From IMG/VR virus record IMGVR_UViG_3300021079_000001, positions 47,401-111,400 of that record: a stretch of DNA of 64,000 nt; one strand, written 5' to 3'. Below the pieces are notes generated by a model, which saw nothing but the letters and a program-made list of their open reading frames with translations, was not told where the DNA came from and made no database searches. The position numbers and the translations under genes are program-made. The DNA is from a virus. Shown one piece after another: positions 53,481 to 61,205 of the stretch (the first letter of the stretch is position 1; the number at the start of each line of letters is the position of its first letter).

Positions 53481-53566
53481 ATAATGAACAATCCCAGTGA
53501 GAGCTTTGGACTGCCATCCTCGGCCCTTACTGGGATATCAATATCTATGATCACTGTGGCAGCAGT
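53481..53566 (-). ncRNA. Pseudoknot-type leader, HNH candidate gene
   Basis: Minus strand: A CTGCCA (53562-53557), B ATCCCAGT (53536-53529), A' TGGCAG (53516-53511), B' ACTGGGAT (53498-53491), then ATG 10 nt on. A-A' is 6 bp, B-B' is a perfect 8 bp. The same A-B-A'-B' order and B'-to-ATG distance occur in the other endonuclease leaders. Confidence 0.55.
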
Positions 53567-53576
53567 AGTATCTTCA

Positions 53577-53607
53577 CAAATCTACTACCTATATTCGATA
53601 TTTTCAA
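53577..53607 (-). promoter_or_regulatory. Bacteroidota-type promoter for HNH candidate gene
   Basis: TTG (53607-53605), 20-nt spacer, TAGATTTG (53584-53577): an exact TTG-N20-TAnnTTTG match. The transcript would start near 53570, just before stem A of the leader, so the folded RNA would lie at the extreme 5' end. Confidence 0.65.
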
Positions 53608-53825
53608 CAGTCTATATAACATATTTGTTTCACTAATCTATCCATTGCCACCCAGCAGTAGTTGGAGAGATGGTCTGTACTATTTCCTGTATCTGTTCTT
53701 GCATATGGTTGGTTTGTAATTGGTTCAACTAATATTTTACTGATATACAGATACCAGAGCTATTACACTCCAGTATCTATTCTATCAGCTTATTCACACA
53801 CATACACGGTCAATCAAACCTGTAA
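53608..53825 (-). other. Spacer upstream of HNH promoter
   Basis: A 23-codon frame (MQEQIQEIVQTISPTTAGWQ...) at 53633-53704 follows an AAACCAACCAT leader. It could be a tiny gene or leftover of an interrupted one. Otherwise nothing recognised. Confidence 0.3.
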
Positions 53826-54950
53826 TCACTTTATACTCTCTTTTACATTCTTGCGTATCTGGATACACTCTTTCAGCAGATCTATTTGTTCCTGTGTCAA
53901 CAATACCTGCATTAGTGGTGCTGGTTTTTCTGGGCTCTTCTTACTGCTATCTATATACTGTTGTCTCTTTTTTGTAGATGCCCAGTATTTGTAGTTTATT
54001 GTATTCGGATTGTACAGACTATCAGGATCATCAGATCCTGTGCCTCCAGTACTCGTTTCTAACCAGTACAGTATTAGATGTTGCTTTCTGTATACATTTA
54101 TATCATCCTCTGTTACGAACAGCAGTTTCTTCTCTGTAGGAGCACCCACTTTCTTACAGTTTTCTATACCCACACCATGTGTACGGAACTGCTTGGTCTT
54201 TATCAACAGGTTGTTCTTATCATTGACCATGAACCCTTCTACCTGTATTAGTGTATCCTTCATATGTGTACACTCTGCAGTGATCCAATCACCTATGGTT
54301 ATCTCTTCAGATGTTGGTGTTGCTTTGACTGTACCTATCTCCCATATACCTTTACCAAAACCTTGTAACCATACTGATATATTCCATATACCACCAATAT
54401 CTTCACATACCTTTTTGATGTTTCGTAACTTTGTTATCTGCCATGTAGGTTCTACTGGTACTGGTACAGCAACTGCATATGGTATATGTGTCTTGAATGA
54501 TTTGCCATTGCAGCAGAGATATATATGTTCACTATTATCTATATTGAACTTTTCTATCACCATTTCTCCCAATGCAGGGTTCATCATATGCATGTACTTG
54601 TCACCTACAGTCCATATACTGGAGTCACTACTGCGAGATACTTGCCATATAGTGTCTCCTCGTTTTTTGCTGAATGATTTCAATGACCAACCTGATACTT
54701 TTGCATACTGGGGATCAATTTGCCTATACTCACCATCAGCGCATAGCTGATATATGGTATCGGTACTAGTTTTCCACTGCAGTATTGTATACTCTGGTTC
54801 TTCCTCTTCTGTAATGAGTTCCCAATCATCTCCAGCTTCTATTATCCATGCTGGTATGGGTGTATGATTGTTCTCTACTCTGTAATAATTACTATCTTCC
54901 ATCAAAGTAGCTATTTTGCTTCTGACTTTGTGTTTGTATTTCTTTTCCAT
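53826..54950 (-). CDS. Unknown beta-rich protein
   Basis: 374 residues, many W, T and I residues in short strands (TIWQVSRSSDSSIWTVGDKYMH; IWNISVWLQGFGKGIWEIG). The W-V/Q-x-S/T-D repeats suggest a propeller or repeated beta domains. The end is helical (TQEQIDLLKECIQIRKNVKE), and ECIQI resembles EIIQL near the HNH gene's end. Preceded by a TTCAC-type leader. Confidence 0.6.
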   Translation of the reverse strand: MEKKYKHKVRSKIATLMEDSNYYRVENNHTPIPAWIIEAGDDWELITEEEEPEYTILQWKTSTDTIYQLCADGEYRQIDPQYAKVSGWSLKSFSKKRGDTIWQVSRSSDSSIWTVGDKYMHMMNPALGEMVIEKFNIDNSEHIYLCCNGKSFKTHIPYAVAVPVPVEPTWQITKLRNIKKVCEDIGGIWNISVWLQGFGKGIWEIGTVKATPTSEEITIGDWITAECTHMKDTLIQVEGFMVNDKNNLLIKTKQFRTHGVGIENCKKVGAPTEKKLLFVTEDDINVYRKQHLILYWLETSTGGTGSDDPDSLYNPNTINYKYWASTKKRQQYIDSSKKSPEKPAPLMQVLLTQEQIDLLKECIQIRKNVKESIK

Positions 54951-54985
54951 TTGATTGTGTTTGTATATTGTGTGAATAATTTGTT

Positions 54986-55321
54986 TTATTGGTACCAGCT
55001 AACATCGGCAGGTGTACATGATATATCATACCCAACTAGTCCTACCCATCTGGAACCATCATCGGCTATATATCCTGACCATTTCCTGACTTCTTTTTGT
55101 TCTATGGGTATGTAGCAGCCCCACTGAATAGCTACACCAGATGATAATAGCCAGTCTCTATATGGTTCATCATGCTTTTTCACCCATCCCCAGGTTTTTC
55201 CCCGATATTTCCCTGTAGTGATTTCACAACTATCTACACTCACATAACCAGAGAGATCCATCGGTTCTACCTTCTTCTCTACTGGTTTCTGTGTGGGTAT
55301 AACTTTTCTGGATAATTGCAT
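54986..55321 (-). CDS. Unknown small protein
   Basis: 111 residues. ITTGKYRGKTWGWVKKHDEPYRDWLLSSG is a pattern seen in phage proteins resembling the exodeoxyribonuclease X C-terminal region (F-G-K-Y-K-G-K...Y-x-x-W). Otherwise beta-rich. Abuts the upstream gene by 1 nt. Confidence 0.55.
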   Translation of the reverse strand: MQLSRKVIPTQKPVEKKVEPMDLSGYVSVDSCEITTGKYRGKTWGWVKKHDEPYRDWLLSSGVAIQWGCYIPIEQKEVRKWSGYIADDGSRWVGLVGYDISCTPADVSWYQ

Positions 55322-55515
55322 TATCGGATAACAATAAATTGTCCAACATATAGACCATTGATCAATTTTCTCTCTAACCGTACTATCCTGTATCTGGTAA
55401 GTAGATTGATCAGTGCTATCTGTAATTGTGCTGCAGTACGAGCCATAAATGATATTACTCTTTGTACTCTATCTGCGAACCGTATATACTTCGTGGTGTT
55501 CTTGCTCTTTTTCAT
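55321..55515 (-). CDS. Small basic protein
   Basis: 64 residues from ATG 55515, chosen because the conserved leader TTCACGAATC ends there; a longer frame to 55599 translates the leader. Basic and helical (KSKNTTKYIRFADRVQRV...RYRIVRLERKLINGLY). Possibly nucleic-acid binding. Confidence 0.55.
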   Translation of the reverse strand: MKKSKNTTKYIRFADRVQRVISFMARTAAQLQIALINLLTRYRIVRLERKLINGLYVGQFIVIR

Positions 55516-55596
55516 GATTGATTGTTTTTGATTCGTGAATTGATATTGATACTTACACACTTCCTTCAGGATCAACGTAAACCCTATAGAGTTGCC

Positions 55597-55620
55597 CAAC
55601 AGAGCACTTTAATGCTGTTG
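55597..55620. other. Hairpin in intergenic gap
   Basis: CAACAG-AG-CA / TGCTGTTG forms an 8-bp stem with a 2-nt bulge and a CTTTAA loop. No T-run follows on either strand. The surrounding GTAGCTCAAC on the minus strand recalls a tRNA D-arm, but no cloverleaf could be built. Confidence 0.35.
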
Positions 55621-55651
55621 AGCTACTTAGATACTCTGCAGAGGTAACAAC

Positions 55652-55891
55652 TTATTGCCATTGGTATTTTGCTTCCGGAATCAGTTCTTCCAGTTTGAAT
55701 TCCCGGCTATACACTTTCCATTCTGGATGGTCTTTCTGTATCTCAGACAGCAGATGGTGGGCTTTCCGATACTCAGACTGTTGTAAACCATAATCTGACC
55801 AATAAGGCACATGAACTGTATCATCTGCATAGTTGGAGACATGCTCAACAACTGTATTACCTGTTTCGTCTTTGACTAATAATGCATACAT
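55652..55891 (-). CDS. Small protein
   Basis: 79 residues from ATG 55891 behind the TTCACAAATC leader; the longer frame to 55924 translates that leader. YALLVKDETGNTVVEHVSNYADD then a helix (SEYRKAHHLLSEIQKDHPEW). Small alpha/beta protein, unknown. Confidence 0.55.
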   Translation of the reverse strand: MYALLVKDETGNTVVEHVSNYADDTVHVPYWSDYGLQQSEYRKAHHLLSEIQKDHPEWKVYSREFKLEELIPEAKYQWQ

Positions 55892-55985
55892 AATTGATTG
55901 ATTTTGATTTGTGAATAATGGCACCTGTAGACAATAACGAATTGTACTCTATCCTCTACTACAGATGAATGAACAATAACTATTA

Positions 55986-56252
55986 CTACTCCATATCAGG
56001 TTCATATCCAATATCCTCCGATAGCTGAGATAATAGGTCTATTTCACTGGGTATCTCTACTACAGTGAATGATATATCCAATATATATCTCTGCCCTGTG
56101 ATAGTACCATCTACCGAATCTACTTCATACAGCATACCTGTAGACTTTACAGCATATATGTATCGCGTTTTCTCATCTGCAGGATTTGTACATTTGGTAC
56201 TCCACTCTGTAAGCATTACTGCATCTGGATACTCTTGTATATTCGTTTTCAT
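55986..56252 (-). CDS. Small protein
   Basis: 88 residues, beta-rich (YIYAVKSTGMLYEVDSVDGTI) with an acidic end (LLSQLSEDIGYEPDME). Function unknown. Confidence 0.55.
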   Translation of the reverse strand: MKTNIQEYPDAVMLTEWSTKCTNPADEKTRYIYAVKSTGMLYEVDSVDGTITGQRYILDISFTVVEIPSEIDLLSQLSEDIGYEPDME

Positions 56253-56320
56253 ACTATTGTACCAGATACACTGGCATATTTGACTGTGTGAACAATAACT
56301 AATAACAACTAACTACTACA

Positions 56321-56914
56321 CTACTTCTTGATTTTCTCATCTTGTGTGATATCCCGGAATATTGTCAGCAACTCACAGTTGAGTGCTTTTTTCTTCCTGG
56401 CTATATATGGATTCAGCATGTATATCTTCTGTACATGACCAGTTGGCGCACATACACAATAGCTGAGTATGTTCTTCTTGACCATTCTACGTACCATCTC
56501 ATAGAACTTATTCTTGTCCATCTGGAGTGCTGCTGAGAGTGTATCAGATGAATGTGGCTTATAGTTGGCCGAACATATTACCGAACAATCACCAATAACC
56601 ATATTACCTATCTGGAATACTCTACTCACATCAGTTCTATTCAATGTACGTAACAGGTACTCAACAGCATCAGACGAGAATACCACATAGTTATCTGTAT
56701 CTATTCTGAAATGGTCAGTGGGTTTCTGCATCTTTGCTGTATTCCCATCTGATTCATCCAGCATTGTCTTGCCTGTGCTGATATGTTCATACTCATCCAT
56801 AGGGATATTACTTTCTGTAACCAATTTCTTTACCAGTTGCATATGTGTATAATTTGAGTGCAATATACACAATACTATCCACATCTGGATACTTTTGGGC
56901 AGATTTGTATCCAT
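56321..56914 (-). CDS. RepL-like replication protein with winged helix
   Basis: 197 residues. The second half follows plasmid RepL: a helix-turn-helix (SAALQMDKNKFYEMVRRMVKKNIL), a wing (CVCAPTGHVQKIYMLNPYIARKK) and a final CELLTIFRDI. RepL proteins start replication by binding an origin inside or near their own gene, and RepL-like genes occur in crAss-like phages. An 18-bp palindrome covers the start codon, so self-control or an origin here is plausible. Confidence 0.65.
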   Translation of the reverse strand: MDTNLPKSIQMWIVLCILHSNYTHMQLVKKLVTESNIPMDEYEHISTGKTMLDESDGNTAKMQKPTDHFRIDTDNYVVFSSDAVEYLLRTLNRTDVSRVFQIGNMVIGDCSVICSANYKPHSSDTLSAALQMDKNKFYEMVRRMVKKNILSYCVCAPTGHVQKIYMLNPYIARKKKALNCELLTIFRDITQDEKIKK

Positions 56915-56924
56915 AATTGGATAC
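56907..56924. promoter_or_regulatory. Palindrome across the repL-like start codon
   Basis: GTATCCA-TAAT-TGGATAC, perfect 7-bp arms. The ATG of the RepL-like gene (56914-56912) lies inside. It may be an operator, or a hairpin limiting translation. Confidence 0.5.
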
Positions 56925-57246
56925 TATTGGTAACTGAACAAATGCAGTACCAATATAGCATACAGGTATATTCTGGCACATCTGGCTTTATTGTTATTAC
57001 CTGTTATTCCTGTATATGCTATTCTATTACCAGTACACTATTCTCTACCGGTAGTATATAGTATATACATGTAGCATCAACAGCAGGATTATCCATGGAG
57101 TATAGAGGATTCTGATACACCTCTCGCCGGTTTCATTCCATTTACCTACTGCTGACACTACAGGTACTACACTGCATATATGAATGAATGAATCTGCAGA
57201 TAAAACACATACACAACCAACTGTTGTATAGAGGTGTTGATATGGA
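56925..57246. other. Non-coding gap downstream of small gene and upstream of repL-like gene
   Basis: About 320 nt. Only a 26-codon minus frame (MDNPAVDATCIYYILPVENS...) was seen. AT-rich alternations (AGTATATAGTATATACATG near 57053-57071) and TGAATGAATGAAT at 57181-57193 are visible. Position beside repL makes it a place to look for an origin; no iterons were found by eye. Confidence 0.3.
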
Positions 57247-57474
57247 TTAGTCTTCGAAGTATCCTATTGTAGGAGGAGTACCTATACGTGCACATGCCTG
57301 TATCTCTGTTCTTACCATATTCATACGTAACCGGATAATATTGAGGAGCATCTGGCCAGATTTCATATCTTTAGATTTTCCCCATTCAGTTGCATAATGT
57401 TCCCGTAAGTTAGCTACATCTTTTTTACATGCCTGTATCTCAGCATAGTCACTTAGTTGTTTCAGTTGTCCCAT
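57247..57474 (-). CDS. Small helical protein
   Basis: 75 residues, helical with heptads (LKQLSDYAEIQACKKDVANLREHYATEWG). ADIQACxx repeats twice (IQACKKD; IQACARI). Its start lies inside the 3' end of the HNH gene upstream (26-nt overlap). Confidence 0.55.
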   Translation of the reverse strand: MGQLKQLSDYAEIQACKKDVANLREHYATEWGKSKDMKSGQMLLNIIRLRMNMVRTEIQACARIGTPPTIGYFED

Positions 57475-58246
57475 ATAGTTGTTGTTTTAGTTGTTTGAAC
57501 TCTCTGTATAATTTGACAGATTCTCTTTTTAACTCTATTATCTCAGGTGTTATATTATTAGTCGGTATACCTATAGTTTCTCGTATCAATGTTTTCACAT
57601 AGGAATCAGTTATCTCTGCACTTCTTTTCAATCCATAATCTTTGAGGTATGCTCTCAACTCAGGACTATCTGCTCTCAATTTTCTCATTTTTTCTGTACA
57701 GCATCCTGTGCAATATGATTCATATGTATTACTTTGTTTTCTATAACCAAAGTTCTCTTTACGATCTTTACTTTCCTTACATCCAAGGCATATTCGATTA
57801 TTTCCCTGATCCCGATCATTCAGCCATTGTCTGTATCGCTTTATTTGATTACGTCTTTCTTCTATTTGTTCAAGGGTTAGATTATCTACTACTGTTCTCA
57901 TTGTTTGTGCTATATAATCAGGAGCAAGTGCTTGTCTCTTTGCTTTTGCTGCTTGGGCTGGAGTTACTCTCTTTACATCTCCGTAGTCATACTTTCTTGA
58001 ACTAAGAGACATCTGATCAATATATGCAGATTTATACTCTTCTAGTGTATTCACTTCAAGTTCTTTCATTCTCCTGGCACGTATCTTATCTGTCCTTTGT
58101 TTGCCATTACATTTCTTACATACAGATCGGAATGATATAGAATCCTTCTTCAGATACCCAACACCTGCTTTAGTTACTTTGGTATACCAGTGTTCATGAG
58201 TTAGTGGAAATTCTACATGGCAATACCCACATATTTTAGTTCTCAT
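57449..58246 (-). CDS. HNH-type homing endonuclease with zinc knuckles
   Basis: 265 residues from ATG 58246 (a longer frame to 58279 lacks support). Begins with C-G-Y-C-H-V-E-F-P-L-T-H-E-H-W and a second pair SVCKKCNGKQRTDK. The middle has RICLGCKESKDRKENFGYRK...CTGCCTEKMR. Helical basic segments on both sides fit DNA binding. The classic HNH signature is weak, so it is a family-level call from the zinc-knuckle layout shared with the gene at 19417. Confidence 0.65.
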   Translation of the reverse strand: MRTKICGYCHVEFPLTHEHWYTKVTKAGVGYLKKDSISFRSVCKKCNGKQRTDKIRARRMKELEVNTLEEYKSAYIDQMSLSSRKYDYGDVKRVTPAQAAKAKRQALAPDYIAQTMRTVVDNLTLEQIEERRNQIKRYRQWLNDRDQGNNRICLGCKESKDRKENFGYRKQSNTYESYCTGCCTEKMRKLRADSPELRAYLKDYGLKRSAEITDSYVKTLIRETIGIPTNNITPEIIELKRESVKLYREFKQLKQQLYGTTETTK

Positions 58247-58263
58247 ATAGTATAGTTTTGAGT

Positions 58264-58310
58264 GTAATTGGAAAAACATCTACAGATACCAATACGATAC
58301 CTGTAGATGT
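58264..58310 (-). terminator. Rho-independent terminator or leader pseudoknot
   Basis: Minus strand ACATCTACAG (58310-58301) and CTGTAGATGT (58285-58276) form a perfect 10-bp stem followed directly by five T, as in a terminator for the upstream genes. GTATTGG in the loop (58295-58289) can also pair with CCAATTAC (58271-58264) past the stem, giving the interleaved order seen before other endonuclease genes. Both readings are open. Confidence 0.6.
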
Positions 58311-58336
58311 CAGTAGAACGATTTACAGAAGAGCTG

Positions 58337-58528
58337 CTACTGGTTATCACGATACTCTGTGATAGCATCTATCAACTCACTGATGGAGCATACCTGAAGT
58401 ACACATCCATTATCGAGGATTAACATAATATCTACAGACGAGGAACTACCCTGCTGTAGACCAAACTTACTTCCTGTAGAGACAAGGCTGAAAGGTAACC
58501 TAAGTGAACTTAATGAGTTAGATGACAG
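58337..58528 (-). CDS. Small protein with uncertain start
   Basis: Open frame of 63 codons with no ATG until 58426 (29 residues from there). The translated upstream part (LRLPFSLVSTGSKFGLQQGS) looks protein-like, so a non-ATG start is possible. Visible end: LDNGCVLQVCSISELIDAIT. TTCACTTAGG within it recalls the TTCAC leaders, which favours the ATG at 58426. Function unknown. Confidence 0.4.
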   Translation of the reverse strand: MSSNSLSSLRLPFSLVSTGSKFGLQQGSSSSVDIMLILDNGCVLQVCSISELIDAITEYRDNQ

Positions 58529-58752
58529 TTACTATCTCTATATACTGTATCTCCTACTCTCAGATAGTTATATAGTTGATATGTAATACTTATCTGTTTG
58601 AAAGTATCACATACTATTATATACTCATCAGATCTCTTTGGGCCTGAGTCTATATACTTTTTCTGCACAACGCATCTAACTACCTCACAGTCATATCTAC
58701 AACAACCTGGCAGTAAGTATACTATCATCAACAGAACTACTAACTTTTTCAT
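58510..58752 (-). CDS. Small lipoprotein
   Basis: 80 residues. MKKLVVLLMIVYLLPGC is a lipoprotein signal with lipobox L-P-G-C at residue 17. The mature part has C-R-Y-D-C and is beta-rich. Attached to the inner or outer membrane; superinfection exclusion is a common role of phage lipoproteins, but this is inference only. Confidence 0.65.
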   Translation of the reverse strand: MKKLVVLLMIVYLLPGCCRYDCEVVRCVVQKKYIDSGPKRSDEYIIVCDTFKQISITYQLYNYLRVGDTVYRDSNCHLTH

Positions 58753-58922
58753 ACATCTCCAGATAACTGGCTTTTAAAACTTTGTGAACTTAAACTTCTT
58801 CTCTTATCATTGCTTGCGCATAGACATATCCACTATCCTTTATGCCGTTTATTCACTATAACGGAGCATCTGTTGCATCTTGCTTGACCTCATCCACACC
58901 ACCTACCTATACTACTATCTTC
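58753..58922 (-). other. Spacer
   Basis: 170 nt without a convincing gene on either strand. TTCACAAAG at 58789-58781 (minus) lies 32 nt before the lipoprotein ATG and resembles the TTCAC leaders. Confidence 0.3.
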
Positions 58923-59261
58923 TTACCTGTACTCTTCATCCTGATCTACATAGCCAACTTCTTCAGAGACATACCTGAGACCATCAACAACAGGCCACTC
59001 TATCTCCTCTATATTAGCAGCATCATCTATCCATGTACCAATAGCTGGTAATGTCCGTAGATGGGCTATATCTGCCTGTAGTTCGGAGATAACAACTTGT
59101 TGCTCCTCTGCATACTCATTATACTCCAGCATAGCCTGATGTCTATCAGAGAGGCACTCAAAGTCCTCAGATGACAGTCTACCTGGATAATAGTCATGCA
59201 ACTGTTGCTCAATAGTAGCTATCTGAGCCTGTAACTCAACAATCTTCTGTGAATTTGTCAT
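58923..59261 (-). CDS. Coiled-coil protein
   Basis: 112 residues. Strong helical heptads (QKIVELQAQIATIEQQLHDY; EEQQVVISELQADIAHLRTL) and an acidic end. Probably a dimer. Function unknown. Confidence 0.6.
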   Translation of the reverse strand: MTNSQKIVELQAQIATIEQQLHDYYPGRLSSEDFECLSDRHQAMLEYNEYAEEQQVVISELQADIAHLRTLPAIGTWIDDAANIEEIEWPVVDGLRYVSEEVGYVDQDEEYR

Positions 59262-59297
59262 AATAACTGTGATCGCATTAGAGCTAAATCAACATAG

Positions 59298-59405
59298 TAA
59301 CCTGCAGAGGAATCGAACCTCTATACAACCATTACAGATCAATAAAAAAATAACATAGCTAGAGATACTCTCCATTAAGGTTGCCCGAAAGCCCACCACT
59401 ATGTT
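59298..59405 (-). other. tRNA-like or structured RNA element
   Basis: Minus strand: AGAGG-TTCGATT-CCTCT (59322-59306) is a perfect tRNA T-arm followed by GCAGGTTA like an acceptor 3' side. An anticodon-type stem GCTAT/ATGGT can form but encloses 22 nt instead of 7, and the acceptor pairs at only 5 of 7 positions. A separate perfect 8-bp stem TAACATAG (59351-59358) / CTATGTTA (59399-59406) overlaps it. Most likely a decayed tRNA or a tRNA-like control RNA. Confidence 0.4.
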
Positions 59406-59407
59406 AT

Positions 59408-59710
59408 TTATACATAAGCATTAATAAATGCTTCTTGTATTAGCTTAAAACATCTAGTATTTCTAAGCTCATCTGCAGGATGAATATAGTCCATGGCATA
59501 TTCTTGCCATTTACCATGCCATACCAAAATTTTGAAGGCATCAAAGTTACCCTTAGAATTTACCTCAATAGTATCAGCCATGTCATGAATAATAGCTATA
59601 GGAACATTACCAATAAGAGTTTTCTTATTGTATTCCTGATCACAACTACATTCAACCATATAATGGCCACATACAGAACATATTGGTTCATCTGGGTTAT
59701 TATGGATCAT
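59408..59710 (-). CDS. Small zinc-ribbon protein
   Basis: 100 residues from ATG 59710 (MIHNNPDEP); a longer frame reaches 59740. I-C-S-V-C-G-H-Y-M-V-E-C-S-C is a four-cysteine knuckle. The rest is alpha/beta with a W-H-G-K-W segment. Function unknown. Confidence 0.55.
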   Translation of the reverse strand: MIHNNPDEPICSVCGHYMVECSCDQEYNKKTLIGNVPIAIIHDMADTIEVNSKGNFDAFKILVWHGKWQEYAMDYIHPADELRNTRCFKLIQEAFINAYV

Positions 59711-59775
59711 AATAGAATAGCCACTATAGTAGGCCCACACTATATAAATGAATTAAACAACAATACTATACCCTA

Positions 59776-59815
59776 CTACCGGAATCGAACCAGTATCTAA
59801 CCATTATAGACAGGT
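59776..59815 (-). other. Second tRNA T-arm-like element
   Basis: Minus strand ACTGG-TTCGATT-CCGGT with the upstream context CTATAATGGTTAGAT, close to CTGTAATGGTTGTAT of the element at 59298-59405. No matching acceptor or D-arm could be found upstream, so a full tRNA is not supported. It may be a tRNA 3' fragment. Confidence 0.35.
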
Positions 59816-59819
59816 AACA

Positions 59820-60005
59820 CTACACACTACTAACCAACGGAACATCCGACCAGTACCATTCGTTAATACCATTCAACACCTCTACATAAGGAACCTTAAC
59901 AGTGTCAGAGTAAAGTGATATAACGATAAGGTCCTCACCGGCATCTAACCTACTATCCAGATCAGGAAAGTTACCAATGTGCTTAACAACACTACCCGTA
60001 CTCAT
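59820..60005 (-). CDS. Small protein
   Basis: 61 residues from ATG 60005 (MSTGSVVKH); three upstream in-frame ATGs reach 60029. Beta-rich (LIVISLYSDTVKVPYVEVLNG) ending WYWSDVPLVSSV. Function unknown. Confidence 0.5.
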   Translation of the reverse strand: MSTGSVVKHIGNFPDLDSRLDAGEDLIVISLYSDTVKVPYVEVLNGINEWYWSDVPLVSSV

Positions 60006-60029
60006 ACTTATTATTAGATACATACACAA

Positions 60030-60501
60030 CCCAATAGGGTATTTATATTGTGAATTGAATAGAATGACTATGTATGACCTTGTAGTTCAGACCCTGTATA
60101 CATGAGCACTTAGGTCATTAAGGTGAGAATATACGGTGTAACGGGTATGTATTGGTACTTCTCCCACATAACACACCACTCAAAATCAGTTATACATAAC
60201 AACTATCTGTTATAGATGGTAGTGTAAAATGACCTCAGACGTAAAAAGTTGTCTCCACCCTAGTGGGAAAATGACACCACAAGAAGATAGATGAATAACC
60301 ACTATGTATAACTGCACATGAACATACACATAGACTACTGAAGTAGTATATGAATACTACTGACTATCAATAGCTTAGGTATATCAATGTAATGTAATAG
60401 GAATGGAATAGTATCTCACATTCACACCCACCTACTGGTGCTAAGTCTAATGACAAAAGGAATGAATATGAGATACTATACTAATGGCTGAGAAGAGATG
60501 G
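60030..60501. other. Long non-coding region
   Basis: About 470 nt without a supported gene on either strand. TGACCT/AGGTCA inverted pair (60076-60081; 60111-60116), another TGACCT at 60230, and CCC-TAGT-GGG at 60258-60267 are visible. It may encode an RNA or act as a control region, but I see no known family. Confidence 0.3.
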
Positions 60502-60529
60502 AAAAAGGGGGACGATGTTCTGTCCCCCT
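60502..60529 (-). terminator. Rho-independent terminator
   Basis: Minus strand AGGGGGAC (60529-60522), 8-nt loop, GTCCCCCT (60513-60506), then TTTTT. A perfect GC-rich stem with T-run, 8 nt after the stop of the gene at 60537. It separates that gene from the rest of the minus-strand arm. Confidence 0.85.
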
Positions 60530-60536
60530 GTGCAGG

Positions 60537-60863
60537 TTATGCAGCTGCTTCCATTTCAGCAGCAGTCAACCTTGCAATTGGCCGTATTGTTACAGCTGTC
60601 TTAGGTTTAGCTGCAACGGCTACTGCATTTGCATCTTCAGCTGTAGGTGCATTGATAGGTTTCCAATTCGGGTCATTAAGGAACACCGCCTTACCTGACT
60701 TAGTAATCAGGTAGCCATGTGTTTCCAAGTGAGCACATATCTGCTGCTCTGTCATACCATTACTACCCATGATGGCGTAGTTGTTCAGTGACCAATCGCA
60801 TGAGTCACCGAAGCTGTGAGCCCTTACTGTCATTACCTGTCCATTAATTGTTACTTGTGCCAT
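60537..60863 (-). CDS. Small protein with its own terminator
   Basis: 108 residues from ATG 60863 (MAQVTINGQVMTVRAHSFGD); a longer frame reaches 60902. A beta start, then NGMTEQQICAHLETHGYLITKS, a helix-turn-helix-like segment, then an alanine-rich end (AEDANAVAVAAKPKTAVTIRP). Being first in the minus arm and separately terminated, it may be highly expressed or regulatory. More GC-rich than its neighbours. Confidence 0.65.
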   Translation of the reverse strand: MAQVTINGQVMTVRAHSFGDSCDWSLNNYAIMGSNGMTEQQICAHLETHGYLITKSGKAVFLNDPNWKPINAPTAEDANAVAVAAKPKTAVTIRPIARLTAAEMEAAA

Positions 60864-60953
60864 GTTATATATGTTTTTGAGATTAAGAATTCCTATTACC
60901 ACTGGCGGGGTATAGGCATATCAAATGTGAAGGCGGGGTGGTTTAACTAGACT

Positions 60954-61019
60954 GGTTACCTTACTAACACACGTATAAGATTTCCGATATACAGGTTACC
61001 CATATAACACACGTATAAG
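60954..61019. repeat. Two direct repeats of 26 bp at 40-bp period
   Basis: GGTTACC-N4-TAACACACGTATAAG occurs at 60954-60979 and 60994-61019. GTACCCGG is also repeated at 61019-61026 and 61070-61077, each linked to a TATAAA(A)TAGG sequence. Forty base pairs is about four helical turns, so proteins bound here would face the same side. Located between divergent arms, the region is a candidate operator or origin. Confidence 0.75.
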
Positions 61020-61169
61020 TACCCGGTATAAAATAGGATAGAGTATAATGCAATTCAATATATAAATAGGTACCCGGGGTTTCTTATGCAGTCTCTATAC
61101 CAGGGGGATAGTTATATGGAAGTACCTGTAGGTTGTTTAACACCTATATGTATCTTACTGCAGGGGGTG

Positions 61170-61201
61170 TTTGTGTATCTGGAAATATTGTATTACCTTT
61201 G
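61170..61201 (+). promoter_or_regulatory. Bacteroidota-type promoter, leaderless start
   Basis: TTTG (61170-61173), 20-nt spacer, TACCTTTG (61194-61201): an exact match to TTTG-N19-21-TAnnTTTG. TGCT and ATG follow, the same layout as the promoter at 24521-24551. Confidence 0.75.
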
Positions 61202-61205
61202 TGCT

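Noticed and set aside
59298-59405. Complete tRNA gene
   Set aside because: Only the T-arm is convincing; acceptor has two mismatches, D-loop is too short and the anticodon loop has 22 nt.
60484-60714. Plus-strand frame MAEKRWKKGDD...
   Set aside because: It is antisense to the minus-strand gene at 60537-60863 and its first part is the terminator hairpin.
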